DNA of 5,316 bases from Betaproteobacteria bacterium (GTDB lineage Bacteria; Pseudomonadota; Gammaproteobacteria; Burkholderiales; SG8-39): NCBI GenBank assembly GCA_007280315.1, contig QYQC01000140.1, forward strand, positions 1-5,316, written 5' to 3'. Below are positions 1-5,247 of this stretch, piece by piece (positions within the stretch are counted from its first letter, which is position 1; every line of letters begins with the position of its first letter). The position numbers and the translations under genes are program-made. A model generated the notes under the pieces. The model worked only from the letters and a program-made list of their open reading frames with translations, did no database searches and was not told the origin of the DNA.

Positions 1-1
1 G

Positions 2-433
2 ATGGCCGGCTATTGGGGGAACCCTGCGGCGAGCGCGGAGACATTGCGCGGCGGCTGGCTGCACAGCGGCGACGTCGGCAGCCTGGACGAGGAGGGTTTT
101 CTCACGCTCAAGGACCGCAGCAAGGACGTGATCATTTCCGGCGGCTCCAACATCTATCCGCGCGAAGTGGAGGAAGTGCTGCTCCGTCACCCCGGCGTGA
201 GCGAAGTGTCGGTGGTGGGGGAGCAGCACCCGGAATGGGGAGAAGTCGTGGTCGCGTTCGTGGTTGCCCGCGGCCCACGTGACAATTGGCCGGACAAAGC
301 GGAGCTCGATGCGCTGTGCCTGGACAACATCGCCCGCTTCAAGCGCCCCAAGGCCTACAGGTTCATCGAGGCCCTGCCCAAGAACAGTACCGGCAAGGTG
401 CTCAAGACCGAGCTGCGCAAGCTGTTGGATTGA
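2..433 (+). CDS. AMP-forming acyl-CoA synthetase, C-terminal part (5' end outside window)
   Basis: This is the C-terminal end of an ANL-superfamily acyl-CoA synthetase, which activates a carboxylic acid to an acyl-AMP and then an acyl-CoA. The reading frame is open to the left edge. The Met at base 2 is almost certainly internal, because GYWGNP followed by GWLHSGD is the usual mid-protein run just before the hinge. Motifs, numbered from base 2: LHSGD (20-24, A7 type), DRSKDVIISGGSNIYPREVE (38-57, A8/hinge and start of the mobile C-terminal domain), and LPKNSTGKV (125-133, A10) with K132 as the expected adenylation lysine. The C-terminal domain is intact and ends at TGA 431-433. The substrate cannot be told because the acyl-binding pocket lies upstream of the window. 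The neighbouring icmF gene hints at short or branched acids, but this is inference. The gene is convergent with the protease gene, with 15 bases between the stops. The family call is secure; a specific gene symbol is not. Confidence 0.93.
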   Translation: MAGYWGNPAASAETLRGGWLHSGDVGSLDEEGFLTLKDRSKDVIISGGSNIYPREVEEVLLRHPGVSEVSVVGEQHPEWGEVVVAFVVARGPRDNWPDKAELDALCLDNIARFKRPKAYRFIEALPKNSTGKVLKTELRKLLD

Positions 434-448
434 CCGGCCTGAACGCCG

Positions 449-3400
449 CTATTTGACTTTGAATGGCTGGCTATCCGGATGCGATCCGTAATAGCCGACT
501 ACATCCCAGTGATAGACGCCGCTTACCGACGTCACGCCCGCATTGGCGAGATCTGCGGCCGTGATCCGGGCGATGCCTCCGTTGTGTGTGATGCCCTGGC
601 TCACGTTTTCCGAAAGCTGCCAGCTGAAGTATCTCTGCAATGGCGGATCCCCGGTGACGTATAGGGTATAGGGCGTTTCGCAATAGCTGCCGTCCGTCGT
701 CCACTCGAACGAGAACGGCAGGGTGATCGCCTGACAGGATGACGGCTGCACCAGGCGGATATGGCATCCGCCGGTGTCGTTGGCGGGATAGACGATGATA
801 TTGCACCCCGCGCTCGCCTGCGGGACCGTTGTGGTGGTCGTCGACGACGTCGTCGTGGTCGTTGCCCCAAAGCTCGTCGTGGTAGTCGCGGCGAAGCTGG
901 TTGTCGTCGACGCAGCCGTCGTCGTCGTGGCAGTCGAAGTTGTGGCTGCGTTGACCCAGAATCCGGTGGTCGGCCCGAGTACCGTCGAGCCGAAATCGAG
1001 GTAGTTCTTCGATTGGATGTAGTTCAGCAGCCCGCCGTTGGCCTCCAGGCTCGGCGCATAGAAGTACCAGTTCGACTGTGCCGTGTCCCAGGCCCAAAGG
1101 GTGTACAGGTTGAGCGGGACGACACCCTGCGTTTGCGCGCTGGTACCGATCGAGCGGTTGAACTGGCTTGGCGTCTTGCCGTCCCCGATCGCGATCAGGT
1201 TCCATCCGGATGCCATGCCCTGGAACGCCGCCGCGCCTATCGCGATGCCTGCAGGCACTGGCGCCGTGAAAGCGGTCTTCGCGTTGACCCAGAATCCTTC
1301 GCCGCCCGCGATCGCGGTCAGTATGTCGTAGCCCTTGCCCGCCGCGTAGTCGGCCAGCACCTGTCCCACCAGGGTAGGCGCGTAGAATGCCCATTTCGCG
1401 GAACTCGCAATCCATTTCCACACGGAAGTCACATTGGCCGTGTCGCCAAGCGCGGTAACCAGGTCAAGCGAACCGGTGGAACTGTTGCCGACCAGATTCC
1501 AGCCGGGAGCAAAGGACAAGGTCGCGCTCGATCCGGGAATGGACGTGGTGGTGGTGGTGCTTGTGACCGCCGTCGTTGTGGTTTGCGCGGCAGTAGTCGT
1601 GGTTGTCGTCGTGGTGGTAGTGGTCGGCGGCTGCGTGGTCGCCTGCGAGGACGCGCTCCCGGTAAGTCCTACGCTCGGCGGCGTTGCCGTCGCATCACTA
1701 ACTATCGTTAAACTGCCGCTTCTGGTGCCCGCCGTCCCGCTAGGTTGAAACGACAACGCTACTGTTACCGCCTGGCCACGCGGAATCAGGCCAGCAAAAC
1801 CGTCATGCCCGAACTCCGTTCCCGATATCGTCAAATCAGAAACGGCAACGTCCACATTTCCGGTATTCGAAATAGTAAGAGATTGCGTCGTGCGGGCGCC
1901 CAGTTCCACTGATCCAAAGTTGACACTGGTGCTGGATACCGCAATTGCCGCGTTTATTGAACGCGTACCCGCCCTATACCACTGCGGAAACTCGCCAAAA
2001 TAGGAAGATATTGCAACAGCTGCAGCAGGATTTCCTTCCCACTTGCCGTTGGTCTTCGTAACTGGCACACGGAACAAATATGGATTGTAGTCTGTGCAAA
2101 CCGACGAGCAGTACGTATAGCGCGATTGCACGACTACAGAGGTATCGTCCCCATCGAAAACAGGGTGACCCGTCATCCCGCGATTTTGCTGATTCAGGTC
2201 TGGATTCGCCAAAAACGTAGCCTCGTTTCGGTTGAGGTCATACAGTAAAACGGAGGATTGATTGGTCGACGTGTCCAGATAGTCGTATGCGACGATGAAG
2301 TTGTTGTTCGACGCAAACACGGGATTGCCAAGTGTAATCGTCGCCGGCTGGCTTCCGGCTGTTGTCTCCATTGCGCCAGTGGCGACATTGATCGTTCCGA
2401 TGGCCCAGTGATAATAGGTTGCACCGTTCGGCGCGGTCTGCGGGATGGCGAAATCGAATATAACGGTCTTGCCGCTGTAATCAAACGCAATCGAATCCGG
2501 AATGACGTGGGCGCTGATCAGTCCCCCTTCCGAGTTTCGCGGTTGAATCGGCAAAGCAGAAATTGAAAATGTCGTCAGATCTGTTACATAGATGGTCGAA
2601 TCAAGGGCGGTGTTGACGGAAGCCATCTTCTTGCCGTCCGAGCTGATGGCGAATGCATGGAAGTTTCCCATGGTAATCAGCGCATCGGCGAAGTTTGATA
2701 GATTGATGGCCCGCATGCTGCCGCTGGCGGCATTGGCGTAGAACACGTAACCCGTTTTGGCAGTGGAATCGAAATAAACCGCGGGACGCACAGCGGTGGC
2801 CGGATAGGTGTTCAGGGGACCGAGAGAACCGCTGGCGTTCTGAATGAAAATGTGACCGCTTTGCTGGTAGATCAGGTAATCAGATCCGGTGACCGAATCT
2901 GCAGCGGTTCGCAGTCGTACTCCCGTACTCGCCTGCGTTGGCTCAACGACGCCGACCGTATCCCACGCTTTCTTAACAGCCGACTCCGCCGTTGATCCCG
3001 CACCAAACAGGGCAACCGCAGCATCGACAAGAGCCTTTCTGGCATCTGCAAATTGGCTGTTTGAGTGCAGATAATTCGTGAGCGCGTAATAATAAATCTT
3101 CTCCGTTGCCTCTTTCCCGATGCTGGTCCCGATACCCTCTGCGGACAAGCCTTCTGCGACGAGAAATGCAGCTCGGTTGGGAATACCACTGTTGCAGTGC
3201 ACGCCGCCCGAGTCGCCTGCCTGGGTATTGGGCAAATTGCGGTACTCCGACATGTGCGCTGGCTGCGCAAATTGAGTTACATCGCACTCCGGGACCCCGA
3301 GGTGCGGATTCGCCATGTTTCTGAGGTACCCCGGACTAACGAGGGTTGCGCTCTCGCCCAGAGTCCAATTTGCGCGATCCACCATGGCGCCAAAGAAATC

Positions 3401-4978
3401 GGCAAATGATTCGTTCAGTGCGCCGCTTTGCCCCAGGTAGGTCAGCTTTGCCGACGCGTCGATTACTCCATGCGTAATTTCGTGTGCGATAACATCGAGC
3501 CCGTAGGAAAGGTTCTTGAAGCTGTGTCCACCGGCGCCAATGACCATCTTGTTGTCGAGACCGGACCAGAATGCGCCATCTGGAGTGCCCCCGCCCCCGT
3601 TGACTACGTTTACATAAATATTGATGGACCCGCCCGAACCGTTGAAGCTATTTCTCTGGTGCGTAGTCTTATAGTAGTCCAGCGTCTGGTAGACGTTCCA
3701 TAGTGAACTTACCCCTGCCGGCGCCCATCCGCTTGCCGCGCTGCTTGATTGCTCCACACCGTTACACTTGTTTCCGGTAACGCCCAGGTCGACAGAATTG
3801 CAATCATAGACTACGAGATTGCCATTCGCGTCGGGTGCCGCAAGCGGATTCGCAGTCGATGCATCGTCGATCGGTCGTGTAACATCGATCATGTAATACG
3901 CCGACCCGCTTTGCCATGCAGTGAATGTCCGGGTAGTTGCTGGCAGGTCAGTACCCGAGGCGACGACCGCCCCCCGATGAATGGCGGAAATTTGCTGTAT
4001 TACATTGCCGGATAAGGCGTCGATAAAGTAATGCCACCCTTCCGCAAACCCGACGTAGGCTTCGACTCGCCACGCAAGCTTCGCATCGCCGCGTTCTTCA
4101 GTCGGGAGAATAACCAATTCCGTTTGGTTGAAGCGAACCGGCTCCGCATGAAGCGCCTGCACGATTTTCCGCGCATCTTCTGCCGCCAGGTTCGGGGTCG
4201 TCCCGGTGACGCGAGGCGTGGAACGGAAATTTCCCCTTAGCGTGGTAATTTCGCCGGTCGGCTTTATGTAAACGGAGAGTTCCTGCGCGTACACCGGGAT
4301 TCCGCGAAAGTTCTGCCGGTAGCGAAGCCGGGTTTTCCCGGTCTCGCTTACCGAGACCGAATGCAACACCAATTCGGCATTCGGATCCGTCAATCCGAGT
4401 ACGCCGCCGATGGCACCCAGGAATCGTTGCGATTTTCGAAACTGGCTCGGCGAGGACTCGTTGCGCGGAGTGAGGTCTGTCGCGCGAATGTAGGTGGGCG
4501 TTCCATGGCGTCCATTGACGAGTTGCAAACCATACGGTTTCGCTATGGTGCCCTTGAGTGACTCCATATCGGCTAACGAGCCTGCTGACGCAAGACCAGT
4601 CAACGCAGGTGCATCGGCAGCAGGCACGAGCACTTGTTCGCGCTGCCCATCTTCGTGAATCATCTCGGCTGAGCTGTTCCCCCCCGTTGCAAATATTGAA
4701 CCGAGCTTCTGCGACAGGCTATCGCCGGAAGAGCGGTCCGGTGCGAAGTACGCCGAGGCAATCGGATTGGCGGATTGCGGCGGGGCTATCCGCTTTGCGT
4801 TGAGTTTGCCGAGCGGATCAATATGCCGCGAATGTGGATCTACAGTTTGCAGCGCGCGGGCGTCTGGTGAGGTGGCAAAAGCGGGGACGGATTGCGCGGA
4901 AACATTCACCGCAACCCCCGCAAGAAACAGGAGCGTCAAAAGTCGCAGCGCGTTGAATACGCCTGGAACGGAATTCAT
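449..4978 (-). CDS. Secreted multidomain thermolysin-like (M4) zinc metalloprotease
   Basis: A 1509-residue exported endopeptidase. The start at 4978 was chosen because a signal peptide begins exactly there (ALRLLTLLFLAGVAVNVSA, probable cleavage VSA28-Q29); the frame runs 69 codons further up without export character. A weak GAGA lies about 8 bases upstream. Domains (residues): propeptide 29-331 with FTP (about 186-251) and PepSY-like part (about 265-327); M4 domain about 332-678; six-bladed TolB-like propeller 686-1006; ASH/choice-of-anchor-D domain 1008-1109; Thr linker 1114-1146; W/FYAP modules 1154-1234 and 1252-1344; Thr linker 1345-1390; C-terminal domain 1391-1509. By alignment to thermolysin: zinc ligands H499 and H503 (HEITH) and E523 (NESFAD), base E500, Y514, R553, D589 and H594 (GGVH). 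Oddities are Gly468 at the Asn112 position, Cys595 beside H594, and partly changed calcium ligands. Ten cysteines remain after signal cleavage. It is probably an active protease exported by Sec and then type II secretion; the last step is inferred. A typical thermolysin precursor is about 550 residues, so this one is nearly three times that length. Confidence 0.95.
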   Translation of the reverse strand: MNSVPGVFNALRLLTLLFLAGVAVNVSAQSVPAFATSPDARALQTVDPHSRHIDPLGKLNAKRIAPPQSANPIASAYFAPDRSSGDSLSQKLGSIFATGGNSSAEMIHEDGQREQVLVPAADAPALTGLASAGSLADMESLKGTIAKPYGLQLVNGRHGTPTYIRATDLTPRNESSPSQFRKSQRFLGAIGGVLGLTDPNAELVLHSVSVSETGKTRLRYRQNFRGIPVYAQELSVYIKPTGEITTLRGNFRSTPRVTGTTPNLAAEDARKIVQALHAEPVRFNQTELVILPTEERGDAKLAWRVEAYVGFAEGWHYFIDALSGNVIQQISAIHRGAVVASGTDLPATTRTFTAWQSGSAYYMIDVTRPIDDASTANPLAAPDANGNLVVYDCNSVDLGVTGNKCNGVEQSSSAASGWAPAGVSSLWNVYQTLDYYKTTHQRNSFNGSGGSINIYVNVVNGGGGTPDGAFWSGLDNKMVIGAGGHSFKNLSYGLDVIAHEITHGVIDASAKLTYLGQSGALNESFADFFGAMVDRANWTLGESATLVSPGYLRNMANPHLGVPECDVTQFAQPAHMSEYRNLPNTQAGDSGGVHCNSGIPNRAAFLVAEGLSAEGIGTSIGKEATEKIYYYALTNYLHSNSQFADARKALVDAAVALFGAGSTAESAVKKAWDTVGVVEPTQASTGVRLRTAADSVTGSDYLIYQQSGHIFIQNASGSLGPLNTYPATAVRPAVYFDSTAKTGYVFYANAASGSMRAINLSNFADALITMGNFHAFAISSDGKKMASVNTALDSTIYVTDLTTFSISALPIQPRNSEGGLISAHVIPDSIAFDYSGKTVIFDFAIPQTAPNGATYYHWAIGTINVATGAMETTAGSQPATITLGNPVFASNNNFIVAYDYLDTSTNQSSVLLYDLNRNEATFLANPDLNQQNRGMTGHPVFDGDDTSVVVQSRYTYCSSVCTDYNPYLFRVPVTKTNGKWEGNPAAAVAISSYFGEFPQWYRAGTRSINAAIAVSSTSVNFGSVELGARTTQSLTISNTGNVDVAVSDLTISGTEFGHDGFAGLIPRGQAVTVALSFQPSGTAGTRSGSLTIVSDATATPPSVGLTGSASSQATTQPPTTTTTTTTTTTAAQTTTTAVTSTTTTTSIPGSSATLSFAPGWNLVGNSSTGSLDLVTALGDTANVTSVWKWIASSAKWAFYAPTLVGQVLADYAAGKGYDILTAIAGGEGFWVNAKTAFTAPVPAGIAIGAAAFQGMASGWNLIAIGDGKTPSQFNRSIGTSAQTQGVVPLNLYTLWAWDTAQSNWYFYAPSLEANGGLLNYIQSKNYLDFGSTVLGPTTGFWVNAATTSTATTTTAASTTTSFAATTTTSFGATTTTTSSTTTTTVPQASAGCNIIVYPANDTGGCHIRLVQPSSCQAITLPFSFEWTTDGSYCETPYTLYVTGDPPLQRYFSWQLSENVSQGITHNGGIARITAADLANAGVTSVSGVYHWDVVGYYGSHPDSQPFKVK
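452..808 (-). other. C-terminal domain of the M4 protease, four cysteines, unassigned
   Basis: Residues 1391-1509. It contains C1392, C1405, C1415 and C1433, probably two disulfides. It has alternating strand-like segments (ITLPFSFEWTTDG, YTLYVTGDPP, YFSWQLSENV, GVYHWDVVGYY) and ends in SQPFKVK. The strand pattern resembles an FN3/Ig-type beta-sandwich. No type IX C-terminal signal, LPXTG motif or PEP-CTERM anchor is visible, so the protein appears to be released rather than anchored. Confidence 0.55.
809..946 (-). repeat. Threonine/serine-rich interdomain linker 2
   Basis: Residues 1345-1390 consist of Thr runs separated by Ala/Ser and two TSF units (TTTSFAATTTTSFGATTTTT). It links the second W/FYAP module to the C-terminal domain. 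On the plus strand it reads as a GTC/GTG-rich tract that creates spurious Val-rich frames. It is a flexible linker like those between catalytic and binding modules in secreted hydrolases. Confidence 0.9.
947..1225 (-). repeat. W/FYAP module, copy 2
   Basis: Residues 1252-1344 carry GWNLIAIGDG, LWAWD, NWYFYAPSL, NYLDF and TGFWVNAA. It is longer than copy 1 by an insertion after GWNLIAIGDG (KTPSQFN...VVPLNLY). Copies 1 and 2 are separated by about 17 residues rich in Ala, Gly and Pro. The conserved blocks are collinear, so they derive from an internal duplication that has since diverged. Confidence 0.8.
948..964. repeat. 17-bp direct repeat, copy A
   Basis: GCGTTGACCCAGAATCC here is identical to bases 1281-1297. 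Both encode the GFWVNA end of a W/FYAP module on the minus strand, and so mark the internal duplication at DNA level. Confidence 0.9.
1277..1519 (-). repeat. W/FYAP module, copy 1
   Basis: Residues 1154-1234 carry GWNLVGN, VWKW, KWAFYAPTL, GYDIL and GEGFWVNAK. It pairs with a diverged second copy (bases 947-1225) that keeps GWNL, W-x-W, W-x-FYAP, a Tyr-rich turn and GFWVNA in the same order. I do not recognise a named family for it. I recall similar doublets in betaproteobacterial secreted proteins, but have not checked this. The aromatic density would suit a carbohydrate- or wall-binding role, which is a guess. Confidence 0.8.
1281..1297. repeat. 17-bp direct repeat, copy B
   Basis: Identical to bases 948-964, a distance of 333 bp (111 codons), which is in frame and equals the module period. 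The exact identity in a protein pair that has otherwise diverged reflects strong constraint on GFWVNA or recent exchange between the copies. Confidence 0.9.
1541..1639 (-). repeat. Threonine-rich interdomain linker 1
   Basis: Residues 1114-1146 are mostly Thr, with a run of eleven Thr (1119-1129, bases 1592-1624). The eleven codons use all four Thr codons (ACC, ACT, ACG, ACA), so this is a protein-level low-complexity linker rather than a pure trinucleotide tract. It joins the ASH domain to the W/FYAP modules, and the composition change described in the findings falls close to it. Confidence 0.9.
1652..1957 (-). other. ASH / choice-of-anchor-D immunoglobulin-like domain
   Basis: Residues 1008-1109. 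The motif order VSSTSVNFGSVELG, TTQSLTISNTGN, ISGTEF, VALSFQPS, GSLTIVSDA and VGLTGSA is the standard signature of the ASH/HYDIN-like beta-sandwich found in bacterial extracellular proteins. It probably acts as a spacer or surface-binding module between the propeller and the Thr linker. Confidence 0.85.
1961..2923 (-). other. TolB-like six-bladed beta-propeller region
   Basis: Residues 686-1006 show six recurring units of about 35-55 residues. Each has a 'small-hydrophobic-D/S-x-G/T-K/T' turn followed by a strand and a D-L/N-V-A motif, for example ISSDGKKMASV...IYVTDL, FDYSGKTVIFDF...IGTINV, VFASNNNFIVAYDY...LLYDLN and VFDGDDTSVVVQ...LFRVPV. This pattern fits WD40-like/TolB-type propeller blades. 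Blade 6 contains a CSSVC pair (C957, C961) that could form a small disulfide loop. The likely role is substrate or partner binding, inferred from the fold only. Confidence 0.6.
2945..3985 (-). other. M4 catalytic domain (peptidase M4 N- and C-terminal halves)
   Basis: Residues about 332-678. DVIAHEITHGV carries the HExxH zinc motif at 499-503, and GALNESFADFFG supplies the third ligand E523, exactly 20 residues after H503 as in thermolysin (146 to 166). Y514, LRNM (R553) and DSGGVHCNSG (D589, H594) match Tyr157, Arg203, Asp226 and His231. The domain ends at KKAWDTVGVV, matching the C-terminus of thermolysin. D495 (thermolysin Asp138) and E542 (Glu190) of the double calcium site are kept. Asp185 and Glu187 appear replaced by Asn537 and Thr539, and Glu177 by Asp534. 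Confidence 0.93.
3998..4423 (-). other. FTP + PepSY propeptide region of the M4 protease
   Basis: Residues about 186-327. The stretch FLGAIGGVLGL...LRYRQNFRGIPVYAQELSVY...GEITTLRGNF matches the fungalysin/thermolysin propeptide pattern, including the usual 'G-(I/V)-PV(Y/F)' core. A PepSY-like part follows, with AAEDARKIVQAL, AWRVEAY and YFIDALSGNVI. In this family the propeptide acts as a folding chaperone and inhibitor and is removed by self-cleavage. The exact cleavage site is not visible, but is expected shortly after QQIS (residues 328-331). Confidence 0.8.
4895..4978 (-). other. Signal peptide coding segment of the M4 protease
   Basis: Residues 1-28 have a short polar start (MNSVPGVFN), one Arg (R12), a hydrophobic core LLTLLFLAGVAV, and the small-residue motif V-S-A before Q29. 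This is a standard Sec/SPI signal. There is no lipobox cysteine and no twin arginine. It fixes the translation start at 4978. Confidence 0.85.
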
Positions 4979-5010
4979 CAGTGATTCTCGATGTGAACGA
5001 ATCAGCGCGA

Positions 5011-5052
5011 ATAATATTTCGGGACAATGCGCGTTAAGCCGTTGCCTGTCAA
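5011..5052 (-). promoter_or_regulatory. Possible promoter elements for the M4 protease gene
   Basis: On the minus strand a perfect TTGACA lies at 5052-5047. At 17 bp spacing its partner is only CATTGT (5029-5024, 3 of 6 matches). A better -10 box, TATTAT (5016-5011), lies 30 bp from TTGACA, too far to pair with it, though a TTAACG 15 bp upstream could serve. Either choice gives a leader of roughly 25-40 bases to the start at 4978. The evidence is weak and the pairing is unresolved. Confidence 0.3.
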
Positions 5053-5184
5053 TTTGTCGATATGAGACGCATTCGCCGCGCAGGAACCATTGGGTTTCGT
5101 GAATGGGCGCGATGCGTACGCTAGAGGTCAGGCGCACGACACTGTTAGACTGCCGTTTCCGAGGCGGCGCAGCGGCCTGCGCCA

Positions 5185-5210
5185 AGTTGACGTTAACGTA
5201 AACGTCAACT
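5185..5210. promoter_or_regulatory. 26-bp palindromic operator over the icmF promoter
   Basis: Arms AGTTGACGTT (5185-5194) and AACGTCAACT (5201-5210) are perfect inverted repeats around AACGTA. Counting the centre, 24 of 26 positions are symmetric about an ACGT core. It covers the -35 and fills the spacer, the usual place for MerR-family activator sites, and also a possible place for a repressor. The TTGACGT/TTAACGT composition resembles, as I recall, sites of LiuR-type MerR regulators of branched-chain amino acid and acyl-CoA catabolism. That would suit an isobutyryl-CoA mutase gene, but the identity of the regulator is inference. Confidence 0.7.
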
Positions 5211-5215
5211 ACACT
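5187..5215 (+). promoter_or_regulatory. Sigma70-type promoter of icmF
   Basis: TTGACG (-35, 5187-5192; 5 of 6 matches) is followed after exactly 17 bp by TACACT (-10, 5210-5215; 4 of 6). The predicted start is near 5222, leaving a leader of about 26 bases that includes the GAGG ribosome binding site. The -35 and the whole spacer lie inside the palindrome 5185-5210, so this promoter is very likely controlled by whatever binds there. Confidence 0.65.
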
Positions 5216-5238
5216 GCCGGTTCGCAGAAATCCGCAAT

Positions 5239-5242
5239 GAGG
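5239..5242 (+). promoter_or_regulatory. Ribosome binding site of icmF
   Basis: GAGG lies 5 bases before the ATG at 5248. This supports that start, since no other in-frame ATG with a Shine-Dalgarno sequence is nearby. Confidence 0.75.
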
Positions 5243-5247
5243 TTGCC

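Noticed and set aside
2..4. ATG at base 2 as a true start codon
   Set aside because: The protein begins in the middle of a conserved acyl-CoA synthetase core motif, so the gene continues to the left of the window.
434..451. Possible bidirectional terminator between the convergent stops
   Set aside because: Only a 4-bp stem (CGGC/GCCG, 435-438 and 445-448) without a T-run on either side; too weak to call.
842..855. Perfect 14-bp palindrome CGACGACGTCGTCG
   Set aside because: It arises by chance from adjacent ACG/TCG-type codons inside a coding linker, far from any promoter.
835..930. GTC/GTG-rich repetitive tract, possible repeat array or CRISPR-like element
   Set aside because: It has no repeat-spacer pattern. 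The periodicity is the codon structure of Thr linker 2.
795..1004. Short plus-strand frame with long Val runs, looking like a membrane peptide
   Set aside because: The Val runs are the complement of the Thr codons of linker 2. There is no sign of independent coding.
471..1421. Second minus-strand open frame of 316 codons overlapping the protease 3' end
   Set aside because: It is a frame-shifted reading of the same high-GC sequence, with Arg/His/Gly-rich low-complexity translation and no start signal. The protease frame carries recognisable modules throughout.
761..1711. 316-codon plus-strand open frame opposite the C-terminal part of the protease
   Set aside because: It is an antisense shadow: Arg/Gly-rich translation with no domain, in a high-GC Thr-rich region where stop codons are rare.
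2872..4561. Several small open frames on both strands across the catalytic and propeptide regions
   Set aside because: All overlap the M4 frame, which has intact family motifs. None shows a ribosome binding site, domain or composition suggesting real coding.
4979..5185. 69-codon in-frame upstream extension of the protease (start at 5185)
   Set aside because: The internal start at 4978 opens a proper Sec signal peptide. The extension would bury that signal, is not export-like, and starts inside the icmF operator.
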